A stretch of 64,000 nt of DNA from an uncultured Granulosicoccus sp. (GTDB lineage: Bacteria > Pseudomonadota > Gammaproteobacteria > Granulosicoccales > Granulosicoccaceae), in contig CANLXI010000033.1 in the NCBI GenBank assembly GCA_947495035.1, positions 1 through 64,000 on the forward strand, read 5' to 3'. The first letter of the stretch is position 1; each line of letters starts with the position of its first letter. Both the position numbers and the translations under genes were made by a program. Shown piece by piece: positions 1 through 7,801 of the stretch. The notes below the pieces were generated by a model. It was not told the origin of the DNA. It searched no databases and was given only the letters and a program-made list of their open reading frames with translations.

Positions 1-96
1 GATGCTTTGATGCTTTGATGCTTTGATGCTTTGATGCTTTGATGCTTTGATGCTTTGATGCTTTGATGCTTTGATGCTTTGATGCCTTGATGCCTT
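1..96. repeat. 8-bp tandem repeat array
   Basis: The unit GATGCTTT occurs ten times without error from base 1 to 80, followed by two GATGCCTT variants to 96. The array continues past the window edge, so its full length is unknown. It lies just downstream of the aceE stop codon, in the direction of aceE transcription. In E. coli the next gene there would be aceF. The unit is not a multiple of three, so copy-number change would shift any reading frame that crosses it. Confidence 0.95.
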
Positions 97-139
97 GATG
101 TGTTGTCGGCTCTGCGCTCATCCACTGTGAAGTGCAGGC

Positions 140-2836
140 TCAGACAGACCAAGGCGGGATGACTGAGGGATCCAGATTCATGTCGGCAATTGCCTGTTGA
201 ATCAATTCGGACTTCACCTTTCCCTGGCGAACCAGTGCTTCGATGCCAGCCAGGGTAATGTGTTGTCGGTCGACTTCGAAGAAGCGGCGCAGTGCTTGTC
301 GATTGGCGGAACGCCCGAAGCCATCGGTACCCAGAACGGTCATGCGTGCCTGCAGATAAGGTGCTATCTGTTGGGGAAAGGCACGCACGTAATCGCTGGC
401 GGCTATGACGGGATCCTCGCCAGGCAGCTGCGTTTCCACATGACTGTTCCGCCGTGGTGAGTGGATGCCCAGACGATTACCACGCTCGACGCTGGCCGCA
501 TCTCTGGCCAGTTCGGTGTAGCTGGTTGCGCTGAAAACATCGCTTGTAATGCCATACTCCTGCAGCAGAATTTCCGCTGCAGCAATGACCTCCAGCAGAA
601 TGGTTCCGGAACCCAGCAGTCTGAGCATGGGCGCCCGATCATTGGAGTCGGTATGCCGTTGCAGATGGTAGAGACCTTTCACGATATTGGCGGTCGAGTC
701 CTCCGGCAGGGATCGCTGTGCGTAGTTCTCGTTCATCACGGTGAGATAGAAGAACTCGTCGCATCGTTCGTCCAGCATTCTCTGCATGCCGTATTCCATG
801 ATGACGGCCACCTCGTGCGCCAACGCCGGATCATAGGCTCTGCAATTCGGTATGGTCGCTGCGATGGTGTGACTGGAACCATCCTGATGCTGCAAGCCTT
901 CGCCTGATAACGTTGTTCTGCCAGCCGTTGCTCCGAGTAGAAAGCCTCGCGCGCGCTGATCGGCCGCAGCCCAGATCAGGTCGCCGACGCGCTGGAAACC
1001 GAACATGGAGTAGTAGATGTAAACCGGTAACAATTCGACATCGTGCGCAGAATACGCCGTGGCCGCAGCGGTCCATGAGCTGATGGCTCCCGCTTCGGTA
1101 ATGCCTTCTTCAAGCAACTGACCGTCGCGACTCTCCTTGTAATACAGCATCGATCCCGAGTCCTCGGGCTCGTACAGTTGACCTTCCGGCGAGTAGATGC
1201 CGACCTGGCGAAACAGGTTGTTCATGCCGAAGGTTCTTGCCTCGTCTGCCACGATCGGTACCAGCCGCGATCCGAAGTTCTTGTCTCTCAAGAGCCCGGA
1301 GAGAATGCGTACCGCCGCCATGGTGGTGGACATGACCTTGCCTTCGGCGTTCAGGGCAAAGCCGGCATAGGTAGCCATATCCGGCCGAGGGGGAATGGAC
1401 GTGCTGGCATTCAGGGAGCGTGAAGGCAGATAGCCGCCGAGTTCGGCGCGTCGTGCTTTCAGGTAGCGGATTTCCGGACTATCGTCAGCCGGTTTGTAGA
1501 ACTGCAGAGCCGCCACCTGTTCATCGCTGAGAGGTAATTCGAAACGATCACGAAATTGCAAGAGTGCATCGACGTCCAGCTTCTTCGCCTGGTGGGCGGT
1601 CATGCGACTCTCACCGGCACCTCCCATGCCATAGCCTTTCTTGGTTTTGGTCAGAATGACGGTCGGCTGGCCTCGATGAGCTCTGGCTGCGGCAAAGGCT
1701 GCATGCAGCTTGCGATAGTCGTGGCCGCCTCGTTTGAGCTGATGAATCTCTTCATCCGACAGATGACTGACGAGAGCGGAAAGCTGCGGATCGGTATCGA
1801 AGAACTTCTGCCGGTTGTAGTCTCCATCGCGTGAACCAAGGTTCTGATACTGACCATCCACGGTCTCGGCGAACCGGCGCAACAGTACATGGGTGTCGTC
1901 CCGCGCGAAGAGATCATCCCATTCCGATCCCCATAACACCTTGATGACGTTCCAGCCAGCGCCAATGAACAGTGATTCGAGTTCCTGGATGATCTGCCCA
2001 TTGCCTCGTACCGGGCCATCAAGGCGTTGCAGATTGCAATTGACGATAAAGGTCAGATTGTCGAGCTTCTCGCGAGCCGCCAGGGTCAGTCCTGCAACAG
2101 ACTCCGGTTCATCCATCTCCCCGTCGCCGAATACGCCCCAGACATGCCGCTGACTTGTGTCGGCCAGCTTGCGCGCCTGCAAGTAGCGCATGAAGCGAGC
2201 CTGATACACCGCTGACAAGGGTCCGATTCCCATGGATCCTGTGGGCAGCTGCCAGTAGTTCTTCATCAACCATGGATGAGGGTACGAGCACAATCCTCCA
2301 CCCGCTACTTCCTGTCGGTAGCTTGCCAGATCCGACTCGGCGAGCCGTCCCTCCAGAAAGGATCGCGCGTAGATCCCGGGTGCCGAGTGCGGTTGAAAGT
2401 AGACCAGGTCGCCAGCGGCGTGTTCGCCACTGGCCCTGAAAAAATGATTGAACCCCACCTCGAAGATCTCCGCTGCCGAGGCATACGAAGCGATGTGGCC
2501 GCCCAGTTCGCCGTACGCTTTGTTAGCTCGGACGACCATGGCCAGTGCATTCCAGCGTATCAGGGTGTTGATGCGCTTTTCCATGTCCAGGTCCCCTGGG
2601 TAAGGGGGTTGGTCGGACAGAGGAATCGTATTGCGATAGGCGGAATACGGCAATCCCTGAACAGTGACTCCCAGCAAACGTGCCCGTTCCTGCACTTGCG
2701 ATAGCACGTATCGCGCACGTCCGGTGCCTTGTGTTGCCGTCAGGGATTCCAGTGATTCCAGCCATTCAGAGGTTTCGATCGGGTCTGGATCCTGGGGGCT
2801 ACCAGACTGATCATCGTTCATCGCTATCGATTCCAT
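140..2836 (-). CDS. aceE: Pyruvate dehydrogenase E1 component, homodimeric type
   Basis: AceE is the thiamine-diphosphate E1 subunit that decarboxylates pyruvate and reductively acetylates the lipoyl groups of E2 (AceF), giving acetyl-CoA in the cytoplasm. The 898-residue protein is close in length to E. coli AceE (887). The thiamine-diphosphate/Mg binding motif begins GDGEMDEPES at residue 237 and ends with the conserved Asn of NCNLQRLDGPVRGNG near 267. Two ATG codons are possible (2836 and 2821); neither has a strong ribosome site, and I keep the longer. The partner aceF is not seen; it would lie to the left, beyond the 8-bp repeat. A divergent Lrp/AsnC gene starts 131 bp upstream. Identity is secure. 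Confidence 0.97.
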   Translation of the reverse strand: MESIAMNDDQSGSPQDPDPIETSEWLESLESLTATQGTGRARYVLSQVQERARLLGVTVQGLPYSAYRNTIPLSDQPPYPGDLDMEKRINTLIRWNALAMVVRANKAYGELGGHIASYASAAEIFEVGFNHFFRASGEHAAGDLVYFQPHSAPGIYARSFLEGRLAESDLASYRQEVAGGGLCSYPHPWLMKNYWQLPTGSMGIGPLSAVYQARFMRYLQARKLADTSQRHVWGVFGDGEMDEPESVAGLTLAAREKLDNLTFIVNCNLQRLDGPVRGNGQIIQELESLFIGAGWNVIKVLWGSEWDDLFARDDTHVLLRRFAETVDGQYQNLGSRDGDYNRQKFFDTDPQLSALVSHLSDEEIHQLKRGGHDYRKLHAAFAAARAHRGQPTVILTKTKKGYGMGGAGESRMTAHQAKKLDVDALLQFRDRFELPLSDEQVAALQFYKPADDSPEIRYLKARRAELGGYLPSRSLNASTSIPPRPDMATYAGFALNAEGKVMSTTMAAVRILSGLLRDKNFGSRLVPIVADEARTFGMNNLFRQVGIYSPEGQLYEPEDSGSMLYYKESRDGQLLEEGITEAGAISSWTAAATAYSAHDVELLPVYIYYSMFGFQRVGDLIWAAADQRARGFLLGATAGRTTLSGEGLQHQDGSSHTIAATIPNCRAYDPALAHEVAVIMEYGMQRMLDERCDEFFYLTVMNENYAQRSLPEDSTANIVKGLYHLQRHTDSNDRAPMLRLLGSGTILLEVIAAAEILLQEYGITSDVFSATSYTELARDAASVERGNRLGIHSPRRNSHVETQLPGEDPVIAASDYVRAFPQQIAPYLQARMTVLGTDGFGRSANRQALRRFFEVDRQHITLAGIEALVRQGKVKSELIQQAIADMNLDPSVIPPWSV

Positions 2837-2967
2837 GCAGGTTCAATGGGTATATGGTATCCATGAATCGGCAGCTGAGATCGTCAATTTCACGCATGAA
2901 TTCAGCTTGTTCTGGTTGTTTCAGCTAGTATTCACGTTGTTCTTGATGAAAAGCACCAGTAGACGTT

Positions 2968-3432
2968 ATGGAAATCTCGTTGGACAAAATCGATAACCGC
3001 ATCCTGGCAGAGCTGCAGCACAATGCCCGTTTGACCAATCAGGAACTCAGCGAGCGTGTCGGGCTTTCACCGACACCTTGCGCACGACGGGTTCGCAATC
3101 TGGAAAAGCTCGGCATCATCAAGGGATACAGTGCGAATATCGATGAATCGAAGCTCGGTTTTGCCTTCACGGTCTTCGTGTCGGTGCAACTGGATCGCCA
3201 GATCGATGACCGGCTCATGAATTTCGAAAACGAGATCAAGCTGCTTCCGGAGGTCATGGATTGCTGGTTGATGACCGGGAACCGAGACTATCTGCTTCGT
3301 GTTGCGGTCGTGGATCTGCATGAATTCGAACGCTTTCTCACCGGCAGACTGACCAAGGTGAATGGGGTTGCCAATATCGAATCGTCAATACCCATTCGGC
3401 AGGTGAAGGGGCAGATGGCACGATTGTTCTAG
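2968..3432 (+). CDS. Lrp/AsnC family transcriptional regulator
   Basis: This is a small DNA-binding regulator of the leucine-responsive (Lrp/AsnC) family, 154 aa, the usual family length. An N-terminal winged helix-turn-helix covers about residues 5-60 (LTNQELSERVGLSP, then RVRNLEKLGIIKGY). A C-terminal RAM (ligand-binding and oligomerising) domain covers about 68-150 and includes WLMTGNRDYLLRV. Family members usually sense amino acids. It is divergent from aceE with 131 bp between the start codons, so control of aceE or of itself is possible but only inferred. The specific ligand cannot be read from the sequence. Confidence 0.93.
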   Translation: MEISLDKIDNRILAELQHNARLTNQELSERVGLSPTPCARRVRNLEKLGIIKGYSANIDESKLGFAFTVFVSVQLDRQIDDRLMNFENEIKLLPEVMDCWLMTGNRDYLLRVAVVDLHEFERFLTGRLTKVNGVANIESSIPIRQVKGQMARLF

Positions 3433-3489
3433 CCATAGGTCACTAACGACTCACGATCAATCCAGACCCATTGCACAGGCGACTACTTC

Positions 3490-3813
3490 ATGATCAGACA
3501 CTGCGTATTCATTCGATTCAACGAAGAGGCAAGCGTCGAACACCGACAGGCACTCTTCAGTCAGCTGGCCGCATTGCAGTCACGACTCAACGGAATCTCG
3601 GCATTTCATGCCGGCATCAACGTCAGTCCGGAGACCGGTATGGATCATGGCTTTGCGGATGGCTTCATGATCGATTTCGATACTGCTGAAGATCGAGATG
3701 CCTATCTTGCCGATGAAGAACACCAGGCAATTGGCGCACAGCTGGTGCAATCAGCCGAAGGGGGAACCGCCGGGATTCTGGTGTTCGACATGGATATTGC
3801 TGATGGCGTCTGA
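3490..3813 (+). CDS. Dabb (stress-responsive A/B barrel) domain protein
   Basis: A 107-residue protein matching the Dabb fold: it starts MIRHCVFIRF, has a central helix (EHRQALFSQLAALQSRL) and ends in a strand (GILVFDMDI). Dabb proteins are dimeric ferredoxin-like barrels of mostly unknown function in bacteria; some relatives are cyclases or stress proteins. The gene lies 57 bp after the Lrp-type regulator on the same strand and could be co-transcribed with it. No catalytic residues can be named with confidence. Confidence 0.85.
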   Translation: MIRHCVFIRFNEEASVEHRQALFSQLAALQSRLNGISAFHAGINVSPETGMDHGFADGFMIDFDTAEDRDAYLADEEHQAIGAQLVQSAEGGTAGILVFDMDIADGV

Positions 3814-3905
3814 TTGCTTCAGGGTCATCGTGCTACCGGCGGCTGATTGCCAGGCAAGAATGGCAAGCGGGCAAATTTCCTTCATGGTTATAGTATGCTT
3901 TTGAT

Positions 3906-3915
3906 TAGTGCACTA
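3906..3915. promoter_or_regulatory. Candidate operator upstream of ohr
   Basis: TAGTGCACTA is a perfect 10-bp palindrome located 80 bp before the ohr start codon and just downstream of a TATAGT -10-like hexamer (3889-3894). Ohr genes are commonly repressed by the MarR-family protein OhrR, which binds short palindromes, but no ohrR gene is in the window and the match to a known OhrR site is not strong. Confidence 0.35.
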
Positions 3916-3995
3916 GCTATATGCCGAGTCATCCCGGTTGCAAACACCGTGCTTGCAGCCGCCGTTCGGTCGAACTTCAATCGAGGAGAATTGCA

Positions 3996-4427
3996 ATGAG
4001 TGTCGATGTTCTTTATACAACCAGCGCAGAGGCCACCGGTGGGCGTGATGGCAAATCCGGAACTCTGGATGGTGCCTTGAGTGTCAGTCTGACCACGCCG
4101 AAGGAGTTGGGGGGTAGTGGTGGTGAAGGCAACAATCCCGAACAGTTGTTCGCTACTGGCTACGCTGCCTGTTTTCTGGGCGCCATGAAGTTCGTTGCCG
4201 GCAATGAATCCGGTTTTGCATCGGTTCCAGAGGATACGACAGTCCGTTCCACGGTTGGCATCGGTCCGCGTTCCGAAGGTGGTTTTGGTCTCGAAATTGC
4301 GCTCGAGGTGTCATTGCCGGGAGTAGACAAGCAGGAAGCCGAGAAGCTGGTAGAGCGTGCGCATGAGGTCTGCCCGTATTCCAACGCCACGCGCAATAAC
4401 ATCGATGTGAAGCTCTCGGTCGCCTGA
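3996..4427 (+). CDS. ohr: Organic hydroperoxide resistance protein (Ohr/OsmC family)
   Basis: Ohr is a thiol peroxidase that reduces organic and fatty-acid hydroperoxides, using lipoylated proteins as reductant in studied bacteria. The start at 3996 follows an AGGAG ribosome site at 3984-3988 and gives a 143-residue protein, the family norm; a longer reading frame upstream is not needed. The peroxidatic Cys59 (in YAACFLGAMKF) and resolving Cys126 (in VCPYSNATRNN) are both present, and the N-terminal LYTTSAEATGGRDG segment is typical of the Ohr rather than the OsmC subgroup. It stands convergent to hmp, with another stress-defence function. Confidence 0.95.
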   Translation: MSVDVLYTTSAEATGGRDGKSGTLDGALSVSLTTPKELGGSGGEGNNPEQLFATGYAACFLGAMKFVAGNESGFASVPEDTTVRSTVGIGPRSEGGFGLEIALEVSLPGVDKQEAEKLVERAHEVCPYSNATRNNIDVKLSVA

Positions 4428-4480
4428 GGGTTCAGGAGATTTCCCCGGCGAACGAACAATGCTGGGTTCGCGGATCTTTT

Positions 4481-4511
4481 CGGCCTGCCTGCCTGAGTGA
4501 CGGGCAGGCCG
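4481..4511. terminator. Hairpin between convergent ohr and hmp
   Basis: CGGCCTGCC (4481-4489) pairs perfectly with GGCAGGCCG (4503-4511) across a 13-base loop in the gap between the two convergent stop codons. No T-tract follows on either strand, so it may end or stabilise transcripts rather than act as a classical intrinsic terminator. Confidence 0.6.
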
Positions 4512-4539
4512 GTTCCGGCAATCGTCCGGAACGAACCCA

Positions 4540-5721
4540 TTACAAGGCCTCGGAAGCCGGACCGAAGAATTCATAGTGCAGACGTTCATCGCGGACACCG
4601 ATGGATCGCAGGCCGTTGATTGTTGCCTGCATGAAGCCTGTCGGGCCGCAGATGTAATAGTCCGATGACTGGATATGGGTGTTATCGGCAAGCCATTGCG
4701 CATCCAGTCTGCCGTGAACCACCGTGTTGTCATCGACAGCCTCTGTATCATCGATTTCTTCGTAGAATACGACTGATCGAGTGGCCAGTTGCGCAGGAAG
4801 CTCCTGCATGGCGTGATGTGAGCGGCTGCGGGCGGCGTGAACATAAGTGATCGGCAAGGCCCTGTTGGCATTGGCCTCAAGCATGGAAATCATGGGGGTC
4901 AGGCCGACACCACCGGAGAGCAAGACTACCTCTGAGGTGTTCTCTGGGTCCAGAAAGAAGTCACCGGCCGGAGCACCGACCGACAGGATCGTGCCGGTAT
5001 CGGCAACATCATGGAGCCAGGTCGACGCTTTTCCCTGAGCTTCACGTTTGACGGTGATTCTGAAATCGCGGCCATTGGGCGCTGAAGAAATGGAGTAGGT
5101 GCGTCTGATACTGGCTGCATCATCGATACACAGCAACAGCGTCAGGTACTGTCCCGGCCTGTGCGCCGGTACTGGTGCACCGTCAACCGGACTCAGGGTA
5201 AAGGAGGTGATCTCGCTGGTTTCCGCGCGTTTTTCCGTGATGAGAAAGTCACGCCAGCCTGACCAACCACCCGGTAGATTCGCCTGTTCGTCATACACTG
5301 ACTGTTCGCGTTCAATGAGAACACCAGCGAGAAACCAGTAGGCTTCACCCCAAGCGTTCAGTACCTCGCTGCTAGCAGCCTCACCCAGCACATCGCTGAT
5401 GGCTGCCAGCAGGGAGTTGCCTACCGCTTCATAGTGAGCCGCTTCGATCTTCAGTGCCACGTGCTTCTGTGCGATTCGCTCGATGGCTGCAGTCAGTACC
5501 TGCGGTTCGCGTATGTTCCGGGCATAGGCAAGTATTGCGTGAGTCAATGCCTTGTGTTGGGGAGCACTGCCGCTCTGATGTGACAGATTGAAAAAGCTGC
5601 GTATTCCGGCATCCTGCAACAAGCGTTCGTACATCCGGGCAACAATGGCTTCGCCGTGGATTTCCAGGACCGGGACGGTGGCGCTGACGACGTTCATCGT
5701 GTTTTCAGACAAGGGTTGCAT
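4540..5721 (-). CDS. hmp: Flavohemoprotein, nitric oxide dioxygenase
   Basis: Hmp converts nitric oxide and O2 to nitrate with NAD(P)H in the cytoplasm. The 393-aa protein has an N-terminal globin domain (about 8-145) with proximal haem His87 in IAQKHVALK, then an FAD-binding domain (about 155-262, RTYSISSAP motif) and an NAD(P)-binding reductase domain (about 265-393, LLSGGVGLTPM and YYICGPTGFM). It ends with the family tail HYEFFGP. The gene is divergent from nsrR, and two NsrR-like palindromes lie between them, pointing to NO-dependent derepression. Start at 5721; an in-frame ATG eight codons in is an alternative. Confidence 0.97.
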   Translation of the reverse strand: MQPLSENTMNVVSATVPVLEIHGEAIVARMYERLLQDAGIRSFFNLSHQSGSAPQHKALTHAILAYARNIREPQVLTAAIERIAQKHVALKIEAAHYEAVGNSLLAAISDVLGEAASSEVLNAWGEAYWFLAGVLIEREQSVYDEQANLPGGWSGWRDFLITEKRAETSEITSFTLSPVDGAPVPAHRPGQYLTLLLCIDDAASIRRTYSISSAPNGRDFRITVKREAQGKASTWLHDVADTGTILSVGAPAGDFFLDPENTSEVVLLSGGVGLTPMISMLEANANRALPITYVHAARSRSHHAMQELPAQLATRSVVFYEEIDDTEAVDDNTVVHGRLDAQWLADNTHIQSSDYYICGPTGFMQATINGLRSIGVRDERLHYEFFGPASEAL

Positions 5722-5736
5722 GGTAGAAATCTCTTA

Positions 5737-5759
5737 AAGATGCATATTAGATGAATGTA
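5737..5759. promoter_or_regulatory. NsrR-like operator, hmp-proximal
   Basis: The 23-bp segment matches the E. coli NsrR palindrome (an AAGATGCATTT half-site and its inverse around one base) at about 17 of 22 positions, with AAGATGCAT intact. It lies 15 bp upstream of the hmp start codon, where binding would block transcription or its start. Confidence 0.75.
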
Positions 5760-5774
5760 TTTTGGTGAATTGAT

Positions 5775-5796
5775 AGATGCATGTCAAATGACTCTT
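5775..5796. promoter_or_regulatory. NsrR-like operator, nsrR-proximal
   Basis: AGATGCATGTC followed by AAATGACTCTT matches the known NsrR consensus at 18 of the 20 informative positions I compared. It is the better of two sites in the hmp/nsrR gap and lies 49 bp upstream of the nsrR start, consistent with control of hmp and autoregulation. Confidence 0.8.
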
Positions 5797-5845
5797 ATGA
5801 GTTAGACTCATGCCCTTGAGTCAGCAATAGCGCCGGAGAGGATTC

Positions 5846-6295
5846 ATGCGACTGACAGACACGTGTGACATTGCGTTTCGAGTGCTGTTGTTTGCAGCGG
5901 AGAAAGACGGAGCGTTGTTTCGTATCGACCAGGTCGTCGAGTTCTACGGCATCTCGCGCAGTACCACCATGAAAGTGGTCAACACCTTGACACGTGCCGG
6001 ACTGCTGCTGGCGAAGCGAGGTCGGGCAGGCGGCCTGTATCTGGGCAAGCCGGCGGAGCAGATTTCACTGGGTGAAATCGTTCGCATGATGGAGCCGGAT
6101 TTTGGCCTGGTGGAATGCCAGAGACCCGGAAATCTCTGTCCCATTACGCCGGTCTGTACCTTGCCGGGGCCCTTGCTGGAAGCTACCAACGCCTTTCTCG
6201 AGACTCTCGATCGGTATTCACTGGCTGATATTGCAATAGGACCACAGCGCATGTTTCCGCTGGAGTTCCGAGACCCGACACCGAAGAGGTCGTGA
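5846..6295 (+). CDS. nsrR: Nitric-oxide-sensing Rrf2-family repressor NsrR
   Basis: NsrR is an iron-sulphur repressor that releases DNA when NO attacks its cluster. The 149-aa protein has an N-terminal winged helix (FYGISRSTTMKVVNTLTRAGLLLAKRGRAGG, written here in part only as FYGISRSTTMKVV) and the three cluster cysteines Cys91, Cys98 and Cys104 in the segment ECQRPGNLCPITPVC, which resembles the CSSEFCHITPAC segment of E. coli NsrR though the first spacing is two residues longer. The position next to hmp and its operators supports the assignment over IscR or other Rrf2 proteins. The ribosome site is GGAGAGG just before the ATG. Confidence 0.94.
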   Translation: MRLTDTCDIAFRVLLFAAEKDGALFRIDQVVEFYGISRSTTMKVVNTLTRAGLLLAKRGRAGGLYLGKPAEQISLGEIVRMMEPDFGLVECQRPGNLCPITPVCTLPGPLLEATNAFLETLDRYSLADIAIGPQRMFPLEFRDPTPKRS

Positions 6296-6436
6296 GCAGG
6301 TAATCCGGTTCCAGCCAGCCGATGAGGTGACCCCTTTCAGTTCTATCGAGGGGATCGGAGCAAGACTTTTGTTGCGTTGCCCCCATCTGATATCAGGGCA
6401 TACCATCAAGGCTGACCCGATAGCGGAGAGTGCATC

Positions 6437-7639
6437 ATGAAACCATCAATGATCCTGCCCCTGCTGCTGACCTCACTATACTTTTCCGCGCAAGCCTTTG
6501 TACCATTGAACGGCTATTTCATTGCGATTGATCGTTGCGAAGCCTATCAATCGAAGAACTCCATGAGCAACCCGGGAGATCGCTTCACGGAGCCCATGCG
6601 CGCCTACGAATTGCGTGGCATGAATCAGCCGGTCGGAGACTACTTTCAGATCATCGATCCGGATGCCCCGATTACTGCAGATCGTTGGGTGCATGTGAGC
6701 TGCGGTATGCATGTGGTGGATGCCGGGACGGAAACGATACTGACCGATGGAGATGGAGATGGAGATGGAGATGGAGATGGAGGTGGAGATGGAGGTGGAG
6801 ATGGAGATGGAGATGGAGATGGAGATGGCGATGGCGATGGCGATGGCGATGGAGATGGAGATGGAGATGGAGATGGAGATGGAGATGGAGATGGAGATGG
6901 AGATGGAGATGGAGATGGAGATGGAGATAATGGCGATGGCGATGGCGATGACGTCAATGACGGCTCGGATGAATCAAGGGATAATCTCCTCGCATTGAGT
7001 TGGCAACCGGCCTTTTGCGAAAAAAGACCCAACAAGGCCGAATGCATTGAACTGAATAATGGCAATCTTCCCATCACGGAGCAGCAACTTTCCATTCATG
7101 GCCTCTGGGCTCAACCTCGTGGCAATGTCTACTGTGATGTAGCCGACTCCGTCAAGTCCATTGATCTGGATGGGCAGTGGCAATTGTTGCCGGATCCGAT
7201 GCTGAGTGCCGAGACTCGTGAGCGGCTACGCATCGCCATGCCCGGTACGGCGAGTCATCTTGAACGCCATGAATGGATCAAGCACGGAACCTGTCATCGC
7301 GGTAGGGGAGGAGCAGAGGAGTACTTCGCCGATACATTGCAACTGACTCAGGTCATCAACGATTCCGTGGTTGCCAGCTATCTGGCCGAGCATGTCGGCA
7401 CATCCGTGAATACGGCGGAGATTCGGCAGAAATTCGATGAAGCGTTTGGTCGCGGTGCTGGTGATAGAGTGCAATTCCACTGTACGGGCGATCAGTCACG
7501 TGTGCTTCTGCAAGAGATCACGATAAACCTGAGAGGACGCATTCAGCCTGATCGTACTGTGGCCGATCTGATCCTGGCCGGGGATCTGACGACGCCAGGT
7601 TGTCCTGCAGGTGTCATTGATGCCAGTGGTTTGCAGTAA
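6437..7639 (+). CDS. Secreted ribonuclease T2 family protein with Asp-Gly repeat linker
   Basis: RNase T2 enzymes cleave RNA through a 2',3'-cyclic phosphate intermediate in the periplasm or outside the cell. A signal peptide ends near residue 20 (YFSAQA). Residues about 21-100 form a Cys-containing N-terminal domain of unknown role; about 104-172 is an almost pure (DG)n linker; residues about 178-400 carry the catalytic domain with CAS1 IHGLW (220-224, His221) and CAS2 HEWIKHGTC (278-286, His278, Glu279, His283). All catalytic residues are present, so it should be active. The linker is encoded by a GGAGAT-type microsatellite and may bind Ca2+ or act as a spacer. A GGAGAG ribosome site precedes the ATG; a strong terminator follows. 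Confidence 0.9.
   Translation: MKPSMILPLLLTSLYFSAQAFVPLNGYFIAIDRCEAYQSKNSMSNPGDRFTEPMRAYELRGMNQPVGDYFQIIDPDAPITADRWVHVSCGMHVVDAGTETILTDGDGDGDGDGDGGGDGGGDGDGDGDGDGDGDGDGDGDGDGDGDGDGDGDGDGDGDGDGDGDNGDGDGDDVNDGSDESRDNLLALSWQPAFCEKRPNKAECIELNNGNLPITEQQLSIHGLWAQPRGNVYCDVADSVKSIDLDGQWQLLPDPMLSAETRERLRIAMPGTASHLERHEWIKHGTCHRGRGGAEEYFADTLQLTQVINDSVVASYLAEHVGTSVNTAEIRQKFDEAFGRGAGDRVQFHCTGDQSRVLLQEITINLRGRIQPDRTVADLILAGDLTTPGCPAGVIDASGLQ
6746..6950 (+). repeat. In-frame hexanucleotide microsatellite (DG codons)
   Basis: About 34 tandem copies of GATGGA/GATGGC-type hexamers run through the RNase T2 gene, with a few GATGGAGGT variants and one AATGGC interruption. Gain or loss of whole units keeps the frame, so the linker length can vary without inactivating the enzyme. 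The other frames give long shadow reading frames of RW and PS repeats that are not genes. Confidence 0.97.
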
Positions 7640-7649
7640 CGTTTCGATG

Positions 7650-7687
7650 AACAGCCAGGACAGACGGCTGAAACTGTCCTGGCTGTT
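7650..7687 (+). terminator. Strong hairpin terminator after RNase T2
   Basis: AACAGCCAGGACAG (7650-7663) and CTGTCCTGGCTGTT (7674-7687) form a perfect 14-bp stem with a 10-base loop, ten bases after the RNase T2 stop codon. It ends the RNase T2 unit before the ggt promoter. Confidence 0.88.
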
Positions 7688-7801
7688 ATAAACTCCTACT
7701 GGCAAAAGGGTCGCGACAGCTCCTATACTGCAAGGCGTTCGTGCGTGATGCACATGGAAATTCGTTTCCCGACATTGACAAATACATTTGAAGGTGATGG
7801 C

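Noticed and set aside
6535..7095. Open frames of RW, ME and SP repeats in other frames of the RNase T2 microsatellite
   Set aside because: They come only from reading the GATGGA repeat in other frames and end soon after the repeat.
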